In this document: in pieces, positions 33,593 through 41,726 of the stretch | Layout of the letters: every line of letters starts with the position of its first letter | How positions within the stretch are numbered: position 1 is the first letter of the stretch | Origin: an uncultured Saccharospirillaceae bacterium | GTDB lineage: Bacteria; Pseudomonadota; Gammaproteobacteria; Pseudomonadales; Natronospirillaceae | Direction: 5' to 3' | Assembly (NCBI GenBank): GCA_913063165.1 | Contig: CAJXZL010000013.1 | Coordinates: 1-48,081 of the forward strand | DNA: 48,081 nucleotides | Program-made: the position numbers and the translations under genes | Notes under the pieces: model-generated | Told to the model about the DNA's origin: nothing | Seen by the model: the letters and a program-made list of their open reading frames with translations, nothing else | The model's database searches: none

Positions 33593-34498
33593 ATGGAACC
33601 AACTAGCAACCCAACCGTTATTTATCGTAAAGGCGAGCGGGTGCGACACCCTAAGATGCCAAAGTGGGGCCTAGGTGAAGTGCTGGCACGCAGTAATGGC
33701 ACTGACGTAAAAGTGTTTTTTGTTGGTATTGGCTACAAGGTATTGAGCCTGTCTTTTGTGACACTAGAAAAGGTGCCGCCACTGATTGCAGAGAGCCCTT
33801 TGCTTGATAATTTGATACACGATATCGCCAATTCGACTACCAAATACCAAACTTTTGAGGATACGCTGACCCTATTCCAAAAGGGTTACAACGATGGTTT
33901 CTATGATGCTGCGTATCTGAGCGGTGAGCGAGAAGCCAAAGAAAATAGTCACAGAGAAGCCTTGGCACTGCTCAACGAAGAAGCGCTCGGAGCTTTGTTG
34001 GATGAAGGCAACGCAGTTGAAGTCTGTGAACGCGCACTGGCGATTGTGAATCAAACCAGCATGGTGTTCCCCAATGAAAAAGCGGCATTGAAGAAAGCGT
34101 TGTCGACGCAACGTGCCCAGATTGAATTTGCGGAAAGCTTGCAGGCCGTGCTGTATAGCGATGTAAAAATGCGCACACGATTCGACGAATTTGCCCATAC
34201 GCTAACCCGTCTGGGTGTGAGTAAATGGCAGGTGGCCACGTATCTATTACACGTGATTCAGCCTCACCAACACATGTTCGTGAAGCCAACCATCACGCAG
34301 CAAACGGCAGAGCAGTCAGGTTTTAACATCCAATATGCCGCTACGGTTAATTGGAAAACCTACGACCATGTTTTGCGTTTTTCAGAGTATTTGTTTAACG
34401 AGTTGAAGGCGACAGGTCTAAAGCCACGTGACATGATCGACGTGCAGTCGTTTATGTGGTGTGTCACCTTGGGCAAGTTTGCAGAAGCGGATAAGTAA
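33593..34498 (+). CDS. DUF3553 domain protein with a helical C-terminal region
   Basis: A 301-residue cytoplasmic protein. The N terminus (about 9-60: 'YRKGERVRHPKMPKWGLGEVLARSNGTDVKVFFVGIGYKVL') matches DUF3553, a small beta-barrel module also found near UvrD/PcrA helicase tails. Residues 60-300 are helical with no family I recognise; a possible Cys/His pair occurs but no nuclease motif. The DUF3553 type is associated with DNA-helicase tails, so a nucleic-acid or polymerase link is possible. Same strand as the HEPN gene; it may share a transcript with it. Confidence 0.75.
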   Translation: MEPTSNPTVIYRKGERVRHPKMPKWGLGEVLARSNGTDVKVFFVGIGYKVLSLSFVTLEKVPPLIAESPLLDNLIHDIANSTTKYQTFEDTLTLFQKGYNDGFYDAAYLSGEREAKENSHREALALLNEEALGALLDEGNAVEVCERALAIVNQTSMVFPNEKAALKKALSTQRAQIEFAESLQAVLYSDVKMRTRFDEFAHTLTRLGVSKWQVATYLLHVIQPHQHMFVKPTITQQTAEQSGFNIQYAATVNWKTYDHVLRFSEYLFNELKATGLKPRDMIDVQSFMWCVTLGKFAEADK

Positions 34499-34514
34499 CC
34501 GCTACTGGGAAGGA

Positions 34515-34739
34515 TTAGTCGGTCGACTCTGGCAGTTGCCAAGGCTCAATAAGCTGTAAGAATAGATCGGGCTTTGCCCTCTTATTGAAAACTGATACTG
34601 GTTCAACGCCCAGATGAAAGCGGCGGGGCGAAAAAGACGACCGGTGTGACTTGAGCATCACGCGATGCAATAAACGCCGGTGCGTTTGTCTAGCAACTAC
34701 CGATGCCCCTAAGTTTCGACCCACTTTTCGCGTGTTCAT
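34515..34739 (-). CDS. Small basic hypothetical protein, coupled to the zinc-finger gene
   Basis: A 74-codon frame whose ATG (34739) overlaps the stop of the DksA/TraR-like gene by the ATGA arrangement. The product is basic (many Arg, His) with no recognised domain ('GRNLGASVVARQTHRRLLHRV'). The four-base overlap suggests translational coupling; the composition alone does not prove coding. Its end converges with the DUF3553 gene, 16 nt apart. Confidence 0.35.
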   Translation of the reverse strand: MNTRKVGRNLGASVVARQTHRRLLHRVMLKSHRSSFSPRRFHLGVEPVSVFNKRAKPDLFLQLIEPWQLPESTD

Positions 34740-35074
34740 TGTGATTCCATCGCCTGAGCACAACCAATGCAATAGTCAGCATTAGGAATGGCGGCCAATC
34801 GCTGTGCTGAAATCTCTGCACCACAACGCTCGCAGCTCCCGTAGGTATCTTCGTCAATACGCATGATGGCATGGGTAATGCGTTGGATTTCTTCACGCGC
34901 TTCCCGTGCGATCTCACGTAGCACGTCGTCATTCTCACGCTCTGTTACCTGTTCGGCAAAATCTGGACTTCTGGCTTGGGATAGGTCTTTCTCCAAGCTC
35001 TCGACACGACGCTGTAGTTCGCGCTGTTTTTCTAGTAGTGACGCTCTGAGCGTTTCTAATGTGGCATTGGCCAT
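34736..35074 (-). CDS. DksA/TraR-type zinc-finger protein
   Basis: A 112-residue TraR/DksA-family protein. A coiled-coil N-terminal half (about 5-75) is followed by a C4 zinc finger, 'CERCGAEISAQRLAAIPNADYCIGC' in overall spacing (C-x2-C-x17-C-x2-C form). The acidic tip 'IDEDTYGSC' just before the finger is typical. Members bind the RNA-polymerase secondary channel and tune transcription with or without ppGpp. AGGAG ribosome site. The length is shorter than DksA proper (about 150), nearer to the TraR/YocK-like group. Confidence 0.88.
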   Translation of the reverse strand: MANATLETLRASLLEKQRELQRRVESLEKDLSQARSPDFAEQVTERENDDVLREIAREAREEIQRITHAIMRIDEDTYGSCERCGAEISAQRLAAIPNADYCIGCAQAMESQ

Positions 35075-35317
35075 AATATCTAACTCCTACACACTGAAAT
35101 TAAAGCTACCTTATGCAACACGTTATCTTATCTTTATCACCAAGAAAATAACCAAGATCAGTCTATTGAGCGCTTTGGAACGAATGGGCAGGGGAAACCC
35201 GTCTAATTTACTGTGATGTGGCAACTCACGACTGCAACCCCTTGGTGCCTGTTAAATAGCATAGCAGTAAAGAACGCGATCACGCTAGGCTACAACGGCT
35301 ATCTTGCTCGCGTAGGC

Positions 35318-35761
35318 TTATCCAGTGATCAAGTAGGTACCAAACAATAGTACTGCAATACCGGTCAATTGCTTGGCGCCGACCGTGCGGATTTCGGTGC
35401 CCAGTGTGCCGAAATGGTCGAACACCATAGCCAAAAAGAATTGACCGACCAAAAATACGGTAAAAGTAGCGGTAACGCCTAGCCTTGGTACGGTATAGCC
35501 AATGCTGCCAACAATGATTAAACCGAGAATACCGGCAGTTAAGGTATAGAGAGGGACTGCAGTGAAGGCCGTAGTTAGGTTGCCGCCCTTCAATAGCACC
35601 ATCACCAGTCCGGCGCAGACGGCACCGACGCCATAGGTAATGAAAACACTTTCAAATGTGCCAATGCTCTTATCCATTTGGCCCATAAATTGACCTTGGA
35701 TGGTCACAGCCATGCCGCCGATCAAAGCGAGTATGATGAGTCCAGTGGTGGTATTAAGCAT
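35318..35761 (-). CDS. YdcZ-type (DUF606) DMT-family transporter
   Basis: A 147-residue membrane protein with about five spans. The ATG at 35761 gives the family's size (about 145-150); the longer frame would add 42 non-membrane residues covering the terminator-side sequence. Marks are 'ILALIGGMAVTIQGQFMGQM', 'FESVFITYGVGAVCAGLVMVL' and 'VFLVGQFFLAMVFDHFG'. YdcZ proteins work as homodimers or paired small multidrug-like transporters; the cargo is unknown. It lies 120 nt past the DoxX terminator, so it is probably transcribed separately. Confidence 0.85.
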   Translation of the reverse strand: MLNTTTGLIILALIGGMAVTIQGQFMGQMDKSIGTFESVFITYGVGAVCAGLVMVLLKGGNLTTAFTAVPLYTLTAGILGLIIVGSIGYTVPRLGVTATFTVFLVGQFFLAMVFDHFGTLGTEIRTVGAKQLTGIAVLLFGTYLITG

Positions 35762-35881
35762 GCGGTTAACCCTAGTGGCGTTGAAGTGGCCGGTCAATAT
35801 GCCAGATAATTTTGGAAATTCCCAGCAAGGATTGGGTTGAACAATAGGCTGGGCGTAAACGGGTCGGGAAGGGTTGCATCC

Positions 35882-35919
35882 AAACAAATAAGCGCCTGTG
35901 ATTTGGCGCTTGTTTGTTT
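35882..35919. terminator. Bidirectional intrinsic terminator between doxX and the YdcZ-type gene
   Basis: AAACAAATAAGCGCC (35882-35896) pairs with GGCGCTTGTTTGTTT (35905-35919), a 15-bp stem with one wobble and an 8-nt loop. The AT-rich outer stem supplies T-rich tails in both directions. It lies 42 bases past the doxX stop. Confidence 0.85.
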
Positions 35920-35961
35920 AGGGCTGCAATGGCGCCTGGGTCTTTTTTAGACTCAGATCGA

Positions 35962-36324
35962 TTAAAACGGATACCCGATCGTCTGTGATTTCCGAACGAT
36001 GATGGTGTATACCGACAAGGCGATAAAGACCAGAGCAGGAATCGCCGACGGTACTGCATAGGCAATGTGAAAATACACAGCGCCTAGCATGATGGGCACC
36101 AGACCTGTTGCTGCCCATGCGGACAATTTAGGCAATAGCAAACCGATACCGCCGGCCAACTCTGCAGCGCCAATAAAGTAGCCAAACCATTCGGGCAAGC
36201 CCATAGCATGGAATGACTCATGCAGGGCAGGCACGCCCATCAGTTTCGCGCTGCCAGCGCCAATCATAGGCAGTGCCAACAAAATAGTGGGGATCCATTT
36301 ACCAACCGTTTTCATTTTTGACAT
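35962..36324 (-). CDS. DoxX-family membrane protein
   Basis: A 120-residue protein with four spans. Family features: 'ALPMIGAGSAKLMGVPALHESFHAMGLPEWFGYFIGAAELAGGIGLLLP' then 'LGAVYFHIA'. DoxX proteins form four-helix membrane bundles tied to quinone/redox stress chemistry; this short form is close to the DoxX-like group. It is divergent from a LysR gene, which likely controls it. TGGAG ribosome site and an intrinsic terminator flank it. Confidence 0.88.
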   Translation of the reverse strand: MSKMKTVGKWIPTILLALPMIGAGSAKLMGVPALHESFHAMGLPEWFGYFIGAAELAGGIGLLLPKLSAWAATGLVPIMLGAVYFHIAYAVPSAIPALVFIALSVYTIIVRKSQTIGYPF

Positions 36325-36420
36325 GGTGCAACTCCAATCTAATAGGGGGGTGTGTTTGTCGATGACGCCATTGTGTAGTAGATTCTTATTTAATAAAATG
36401 AAAACTTATGTGATTAGTCT

Positions 36421-36435
36421 TTAAGAAAATCTTAA
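36421..36435. promoter_or_regulatory. LysR box in the lysR/doxX control region
   Basis: TTAAGA-AAA-TCTTAA is a perfect palindrome with T-N11-A form, ending one base before the TTG-start ribosome site of lysR. Its position would suit autoregulation of lysR and control of divergent doxX. Confidence 0.6.
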
Positions 36436-36448
36436 TAGGTGGTCCGTC

Positions 36449-37336
36449 TTGAAACTCGAACAGTTAAAAATGTTGTTGGTGGTCGCAGAGCAGGGCACCC
36501 TGACGAGTGCAAGTAAGGTATTGCACAAGACGCCTTCTGCCATTAGTCAGGGCATCAAACAGTTAGAGTCGCGGCTGGCGGTGGTGCTGTTTCATCGTGA
36601 CACCTACCGCCTAACGCTAACGGCCGAGGGACACCATATTTGTCAACATGCCCAACGGGTGTTAAACGAAATTACTGAAATAGAGCAAATCTCTCATAAC
36701 CTGTCTCAGGGATTTGAACATAGCCTGTCGTTAGTCATTGATGCTACGTTTAATTTAGCGCTCATTATGCCCCAGTTGACGCGGGTTCAAGCGTTTGCTC
36801 CAAACACCCAAGTCAGTCTCAATCAAGAACACATTTCTGGTGCCATCAACAAACTCGAAACCGGACAGGCTGATATTGCCATCACCCACGTCACCCAGTT
36901 CGAATGGACCGCAGATCGTTTTGATATGAAACGCATTGGTGAAACCGCCTTGGTCAATGTTGCTAGCCAAGAACTGCTGGATCGCCACCCCGGTTTGTCA
37001 CACCTTGAAGAGTTACGAGACGAATTTCAAATTGTGGTCAATGATTCTGGGTTTGGCACAGCGGGTAAGTATTTGGGTGTTCAGCTGGGTCAACGAAAGT
37101 GGTTTACCAACAGCTTCGATACCAAGACGCAGTTGATTATGGCTGGTATTGGGTGGGGTAGAATCCCTGAATACTTGGCCAAGCCCCATCTAGACTCAGG
37201 GCGCTTACAGTGTATTACCGTTGGGGATTCCGCAGTATCCCTAACGAGTGAAGTCATCGCGTGTAAATTGAAGGCTAAGGTTCTAGGTCCCGTTGGCTCA
37301 TTTTTATGGCAAAATATCGGAGAGCACGACTGGTAA
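36449..37336 (+). CDS. LysR-family regulator, divergent from doxX
   Basis: A 295-residue LysR protein. The start is TTG at 36449, with TAGGTGG upstream; no ATG is suitable. Winged helix about 1-60 ('KLEQLKMLLVVAEQGTLTSASKVLHKTPSAISQGIKQLESRL'), effector domain about 88-290. It probably senses a redox- or quinone-active compound given the doxX neighbour, but that is inference. A LysR-type palindrome (36421-36435) lies just upstream. Confidence 0.9.
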   Translation: MKLEQLKMLLVVAEQGTLTSASKVLHKTPSAISQGIKQLESRLAVVLFHRDTYRLTLTAEGHHICQHAQRVLNEITEIEQISHNLSQGFEHSLSLVIDATFNLALIMPQLTRVQAFAPNTQVSLNQEHISGAINKLETGQADIAITHVTQFEWTADRFDMKRIGETALVNVASQELLDRHPGLSHLEELRDEFQIVVNDSGFGTAGKYLGVQLGQRKWFTNSFDTKTQLIMAGIGWGRIPEYLAKPHLDSGRLQCITVGDSAVSLTSEVIACKLKAKVLGPVGSFLWQNIGEHDW

Positions 37337-37423
37337 TTAGACATTCTGTCAATTGATCAATTTAGCAGTATGATAGAACAATTAGCGGGTTTGAATCTGA
37401 GCAAATAAGGGTGGCATGAACCA

Positions 37424-38236
37424 ATGCAATCGATAAAAGACCTAATGAAGGGCCCCATCGCTGTGGTGTCCTATCTATTAAAATCCAAGTCCATTGGCAT
37501 GATGTCGTATTGGCTGCTATTTGTGCTGTGGAATATCCTGGTCTATAACGGCCCCCTATGGCTGTTTGCTATGGGTGAGCTGAACCTAGTCTCAGGTACC
37601 AGCTATGCCATCTTGGTGAACATAGCTTTGCTGATATTGTTCACGACATTGGTATTTTTGTTTCCGATTGGTTTTCTATTTCCATGGGTAATAAAGCCAC
37701 TGACACTGACGCTCATGGTACTCAATTCTGTCGCACTCTATTTCATCACGACGTATCACGTCATGTTTGATCAGTCGATGATGGGCAAACTCCTGAATAC
37801 CTCATACGTTGAGGCGGCGGGCTACTATAACACCAACATATTTGCCTACATTGTTCTGTTGGGGTTGTTACCTGCCTTTCTATTGTCGCGATACACCATT
37901 CGACCGATTATCAGGTTGCGGCTTACGGTGCATACCCTGTTCTGGATTGTGGTCTGTGTGCTGACTTTTTATGGCACCAAAAGTACGCGACCCTGGTTTG
38001 ACAAACACCAAGCGCCATTAATGGGGTTGGCATTGCCCGGTGCCTATATCATTCATTCAGTAACATCATTCACAGCAGCAGACCCTATAGTGGATGCGCC
38101 ACCAATCATCCAAGATGACGAGGATTCCGATACCGATGTTGACGACGGGCAAGTGACCGACCATCTTGATGTAATGGAACCCGGTACGCTCCCCGAACCC
38201 GAATCCGAATCCGAACCCGCGCCAGTAATCCAGTAA
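37424..38236 (+). CDS. Free-standing EptA-like membrane domain without the catalytic domain
   Basis: A 270-residue membrane protein resembling the N-terminal membrane domain of EptA-type phosphoethanolamine transferases. Five predicted spans (about 28-45, 62-84, 88-112, 139-157, 168-186) are arranged as in EptA. The typical block 'FITTYHVMFDQSMM...NTSYVEAAGYY' then 'LLGLLPAFLLSRYTIRPI' is visible; the usual Thr and Glu of this loop (126, 130) are kept. The C-terminal sulfatase-fold catalytic domain (about 300 residues in EptA) is absent; after residue 215 comes an acidic, Pro-rich tail (DDEDSDTDVDD, then a PEPESESEPAP repeat). It cannot transfer phosphoethanolamine alone. AGGGTGG ribosome site. 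Followed by an MFS gene (56 nt). Confidence 0.7.
   Translation: MQSIKDLMKGPIAVVSYLLKSKSIGMMSYWLLFVLWNILVYNGPLWLFAMGELNLVSGTSYAILVNIALLILFTTLVFLFPIGFLFPWVIKPLTLTLMVLNSVALYFITTYHVMFDQSMMGKLLNTSYVEAAGYYNTNIFAYIVLLGLLPAFLLSRYTIRPIIRLRLTVHTLFWIVVCVLTFYGTKSTRPWFDKHQAPLMGLALPGAYIIHSVTSFTAADPIVDAPPIIQDDEDSDTDVDDGQVTDHLDVMEPGTLPEPESESEPAPVIQ
38192..38215. repeat. Six-bp repeat coding the Pro-Glu/Ser-Glu tail
   Basis: Four YCCGAA units in tandem (38192-38197, 38198-38203, 38204-38209, 38210-38215) encode the C-terminal PE/SE repeat of the EptA-like protein. A seed for slippage, in frame. Confidence 0.8.
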
Positions 38237-38292
38237 AGGCCAATCCATTTTGGCTTATAGCTTAATAAATAACAGCCGCCAATGGACCCGCG

Positions 38293-39477
38293 ATGACTGA
38301 AAAAAAGCAATCCAGAGCCAAGATACCCAAGGGCGTGTGGGCACTGGGTTTCGTGAGCATGCTGATGGATGTGTCCTCAGAAATGGTCCACAGTTTGCTA
38401 CCCCTTTTCATGGTCGGAGTGTTGGGCGCCAGCGCTTTAACGGTGGGCATAATCGAAGGCTTTGCAGAAGCCATCGCACTGGTAGTGAAGGTGTTTTCGG
38501 GGCCTCTAAGCGACTATCTAGGTAAACGAAAAGGCCTGGCGGTGATTGGTTATGGGCTGGGTGCATTGACCAAGCCCCTGTTTGCGATTGCCGGTGGTAT
38601 GGGTATGGTTATGTCGGCGCGATTTCTAGACCGGGTAGGAAAAGGCATTCGCGGTGCACCCCGTGATGCGCTTATCGCAGACCTGACACCGCCAGAAGTG
38701 CGTGGCGCCGCCTTTGGCTTGCGGCAGTCGCTGGATACCATTGGAGCCTTTGTTGGACCCCTGATCGCCGTAAGTTTGATGCTTTTATGGGCCAATGACT
38801 TTAGGGCCATATTTTGGGTGGCCGTGATTCCCGGTGTTATGGCTGTCGTATTGTTGATTGTGGGGGTGAAAGAACCTGACCGCCCCGTCAGTGCAAACCG
38901 TATCAACCCAATCAACAAAGCCAATTTGAAGCGATTAAGCGCAGATTATTGGTGGGTAGTCATCATCGGTGCCGTGTTTACATTGGCGCGCTTTAGTGAA
39001 GCCTTTTTAGTGTTGCGCGCCCAACAGGGCGGTGTGCCCTTGGCCTTTGTACCCTTAGTGATGGTAGCGATGAACCTCGTGTATTCGGCCTGTGCTTATC
39101 CGTTTGGTCACCTGTCGGATAAGGTTAGCCATAAGAAAATGTTAGCTACGGGGCTTCTGGTGCTGATTGTGGCAGATCTTGTGTTGGCATCGAGTGCCGA
39201 CCTAACGACCCTGTTAATAGGCGTTGCACTCTGGGGTATTCACATGGGCATGACACAGGGCTTATTGGCAACCATGGTGTCACAGGTAGCCCCAGCAGAT
39301 TTGCGGGGTACGGCATTTGGTTTTTTTAATCTGATGAGTGGCTTGGCGTTATTACTTGCCAGTGTGATCGCAGGACTGCTGTGGGATAACGTGGGTGCAG
39401 ATTATACTTTTTATGCAGGCGCCGTTTTTGGTGCAGTAGCGCTCGTGGTGCTCTATCAGCGCTACCGACATCCATAA
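38293..39477 (+). CDS. MFS transporter
   Basis: A 394-residue major facilitator with 12 predicted spans. The loop 2-3 motif appears as 'GPLSDYLGKRKGLAVIGYGLG' (G-x-x-x-D-x-x-G-x-R-K), and the repeat in the second half as 'GHLSDKVSHKKMLATG'. 'RFLDRVGKGIRGAPRDALIADLTPPEVRGAAFGLRQSLDT' is typical of the drug/unknown MFS_1 subgroup related to YxaM-like proteins. Cargo unknown. Probably co-transcribed with the preceding EptA-like gene. Confidence 0.9.
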   Translation: MTEKKQSRAKIPKGVWALGFVSMLMDVSSEMVHSLLPLFMVGVLGASALTVGIIEGFAEAIALVVKVFSGPLSDYLGKRKGLAVIGYGLGALTKPLFAIAGGMGMVMSARFLDRVGKGIRGAPRDALIADLTPPEVRGAAFGLRQSLDTIGAFVGPLIAVSLMLLWANDFRAIFWVAVIPGVMAVVLLIVGVKEPDRPVSANRINPINKANLKRLSADYWWVVIIGAVFTLARFSEAFLVLRAQQGGVPLAFVPLVMVAMNLVYSACAYPFGHLSDKVSHKKMLATGLLVLIVADLVLASSADLTTLLIGVALWGIHMGMTQGLLATMVSQVAPADLRGTAFGFFNLMSGLALLLASVIAGLLWDNVGADYTFYAGAVFGAVALVVLYQRYRHP

Positions 39478-39493
39478 CCCGTGCCATGTTTAT

Positions 39494-39961
39494 CTAACGT
39501 TTGCCCTTGCCTTTACTATTGCCGTCATCGTCATCGTTCTTGCTACCAGGCGTCATTGCCAAGTCAGTTCTGGTTTTGAGGTTTTTGAATTCATTTGAGC
39601 CTGGTTTCACCGATAAGACCTTGGCGATATAGCCCCACCCACGGGTTGGATTTTTCGCATAGAGTTTCGCGATGGTGTCACTGTCTTTGCCAGATTGCTC
39701 AGACATTAAAAACACCCAGTAGGTGTCGTCATAACTGACTGTCAATGAGAGCATGGCAGAAATGGTAAACTCTGGGGTTTCCAAATACGAAAATCGGTCA
39801 ACCATGAATGCTAGCCAATCGACGTCTATTTCTTGGTCTGGGCTATAGGCTGTAGTGATTCCAAAAAAGTCGATGGGTCTTGGCTCGAGGTTATTGTCAC
39901 TGGCATGGGCGCTCGACAGAACGGTAACCAACAATACGGTGCCTAGAATGCTTTTTAACAC
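39494..39961 (-). CDS. Small secreted hypothetical protein with a basic tail
   Basis: A 155-residue protein starting at GTG (39961), with GGGAGGGAG just upstream. This start gives a clean signal peptide (VLKSILGTVLLVTVLSSAHAS). An ATG far upstream (40270) would run into corA. The mature part 'IDFFGITTAYSPDQEIDVDWLAFMVDRFSYLETPEFTISAMLSLTVSYDD' has no family I recognise; it ends in an acidic then basic tail (NDDDDGNSKGKGKR). It may be periplasmic or surface-bound. Divergent from corA, convergent with the MFS gene. Confidence 0.7.
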   Translation of the reverse strand: MLKSILGTVLLVTVLSSAHASDNNLEPRPIDFFGITTAYSPDQEIDVDWLAFMVDRFSYLETPEFTISAMLSLTVSYDDTYWVFLMSEQSGKDSDTIAKLYAKNPTRGWGYIAKVLSVKPGSNEFKNLKTRTDLAMTPGSKNDDDDGNSKGKGKR

Positions 39962-40150
39962 GGGATCTCCCTCCCTCAACATCACTGGCTGCTTTGCATA
40001 AATTGCTGAAGTTTTCAGTAAGTGACGGAAGTATGGTTTAAATAAAAAAAGAGAAGTGAATAGTACGTCACAAATCCTGTATAAATTTTGCGCATGAGGG
40101 TACAAGGATGCAGGTAGATTAAAAAAGTATTCACTGTCAAACGGATAGCA

Positions 40151-40179
40151 TTGCGCCCCATTTCCCACTATTTTATACA
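40151..40179 (+). promoter_or_regulatory. Possible corA promoter
   Basis: TTGCGC (40151-40156) and TATACA (40174-40179) are spaced 17 bp apart, 30 bases before the corA start. The boxes match the consensus 3/6 and 4/6. No Mg2+ riboswitch (M-box) is recognisable in the short leader. Confidence 0.3.
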
Positions 40180-40208
40180 CAGTACTGGAAAAATAATAAT
40201 GGAGACCC

Positions 40209-41276
40209 ATGATGGTTGAGTCATTGAAGACTTCCTCGGAGAAGAAAGGGTTACCCCCTGGCTCTCTCATTCATGTTGGCGAGGTAATGGACCAGCCCAC
40301 GCGCATCTCGTTGATAGACTATAACGGTGAAACATTGGTTGAGCGTGGCATCGATTCTTTTTCGCAGGTATTGGAATACAAAGACTCGCCAAGCGTTACC
40401 TGGGTTATCATTGAAGGTCTGACCAATATCGACATGATTCAGAGCATGGGTGATTACTTTGATATACATGGTCTGGTATTAGAAGACATCTTAAATACGC
40501 ACCAAAGGCCGAAGTTTGAGGCCTATGATAATCACCTTTATGTGGTGCTTAAAAGCCTCATGACGCACAACAGTGCCTTTACAGTGGCTTACGAACAAGT
40601 CAGTTTGCTGGTATTAAACAACTTTGTCTTCATGTTCAAAGAAAAGTCTGATGACCTGTTAGATCCTATATTTCAGCGCCTTCGCGCCAGCCATGGCCGT
40701 ATCCGTCAGTCAGGTGCGGACTATTTGATGTATGTGATAATGGATACCATCGTTGATCAGAACTTCGAACTCATCGATGTACTCGATGAAACGATGGTGG
40801 CTGTTGAGGAAGAATTATTTGGCACACCAACCCATAAAACCATGACGAAAATTCAGGGGCTCAAGCGAGAACTGATTACCGTTCGCAGACAGGTGTCGCC
40901 TATTAGAGAACTGATGTCTGATTTGATGTATTGCGAAAGTGCACTGATCAATCCACAAACGGGTATTTATTTGCGTGATGTCCAAGACCATGCATTGCGG
41001 GTGATTGAATTGCTAGAGTCTTATCGGGACATATTGGGCGGCTTTGTTGAAATCTATATGTCGGCGGTGAATAACCGCATGAATGAGGTCATGAAGGTAT
41101 TAACCCTGTTTGCGTCGATATTCATTCCTTTGACTTTTTTAACCGGTATCTATGGCATGAATTTCGATTACTTACCGGAATTGCATTATAAGTGGGCCTA
41201 CCCCAGCTTATGGATATTGTTTATCGCCATCCCGGTGGGGTTGCTGGTGTATTTCAAGAAAAAAAGGTGGTTATAA
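40209..41276 (+). CDS. corA: CorA-family Mg2+/Co2+ channel
   Basis: A 355-residue CorA protein. A long cytoplasmic funnel (to about 290) is followed by two spans; the first ends in the invariant YGMNF (Gly-Met-Asn at 316-318), then the acidic/aromatic loop 'DYLPELHYKWAYP', and the second span ends in a lysine-rich C terminus (KKKRW). The GMN motif forms the Mg2+ selectivity filter of the pentamer. Two ATGs occur in tandem (40209, 40212); GGAG precedes. Converges with the response-regulator gene. Confidence 0.94.
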   Translation: MMVESLKTSSEKKGLPPGSLIHVGEVMDQPTRISLIDYNGETLVERGIDSFSQVLEYKDSPSVTWVIIEGLTNIDMIQSMGDYFDIHGLVLEDILNTHQRPKFEAYDNHLYVVLKSLMTHNSAFTVAYEQVSLLVLNNFVFMFKEKSDDLLDPIFQRLRASHGRIRQSGADYLMYVIMDTIVDQNFELIDVLDETMVAVEEELFGTPTHKTMTKIQGLKRELITVRRQVSPIRELMSDLMYCESALINPQTGIYLRDVQDHALRVIELLESYRDILGGFVEIYMSAVNNRMNEVMKVLTLFASIFIPLTFLTGIYGMNFDYLPELHYKWAYPSLWILFIAIPVGLLVYFKKKRWL

Positions 41277-41317
41277 CAACCGCAGGCAATATCGCCTACA
41301 GCTGTCTATTTTGGTCG

Positions 41318-41692
41318 CTATGACTTATCCACTAATGCCAAGGCCTTCTTTTTTAATGCTGCTGGACTAAAGGGTTTGGGGAGAATGGCGTCAGCGCCTG
41401 AGGCCTTTATCGAAGCGATATCTGTAGCTTGTGATCGCGCTGAGATCATGATGATTTTGATGTGCGCTGTCTTTGGGTTAGTTTTCAAATAGCTGCAGAC
41501 ATCCAAGCCACTCTTATTGCCGGGCATCATTATATCTAGCGTGACCAAGTCTGGCATTTCTTTTTCAACAAGCGCGATACCGTCGTCGCCATTTGCTGCA
41601 TCGTAGGTTTCAAAATCAGTGCCCTTAAATGACGCTTTAATGAGCGTTACAATCTCTGGACGGTCTTCAACAATAACCAATTTTTTCTGCAT
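41318..41692 (-). CDS. Single-domain response regulator
   Basis: A 124-residue receiver domain (CheY-like) without an output domain. 'LVIVEDRPEIV' holds the acidic pair; 'PDLVTLDIMMPG' the phosphorylated Asp; 'IIMISARSQ' the Thr/Ser position; 'DAILPKPF' the invariant Lys. The ATG at 41692 follows AGGGGA; the longer frame adds ten residues. It lies 34 nt after the giant kinase and is its likely phosphoacceptor partner. Confidence 0.91.
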   Translation of the reverse strand: MQKKLVIVEDRPEIVTLIKASFKGTDFETYDAANGDDGIALVEKEMPDLVTLDIMMPGNKSGLDVCSYLKTNPKTAHIKIIMISARSQATDIASIKASGADAILPKPFSPAALKKKALALVDKS

Positions 41693-41726
41693 TAATTTCC
41701 CCTGTTTAATTTTAGTAAGCAAAATT

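Noticed and set aside
35762-35887. 42-codon extension of the YdcZ-type frame
   Set aside because: Non-membrane, low-quality sequence next to a terminator; family members begin at the ATG at 35761.
39962-40208. Mg2+ riboswitch upstream of corA
   Set aside because: The space before corA is short, AT-rich and shows no M-box-like helices.
39962-40270. N-terminal extension of the secreted protein frame toward corA
   Set aside because: It would cover the corA start; the GTG at 39961 has a strong ribosome site and yields a signal peptide.
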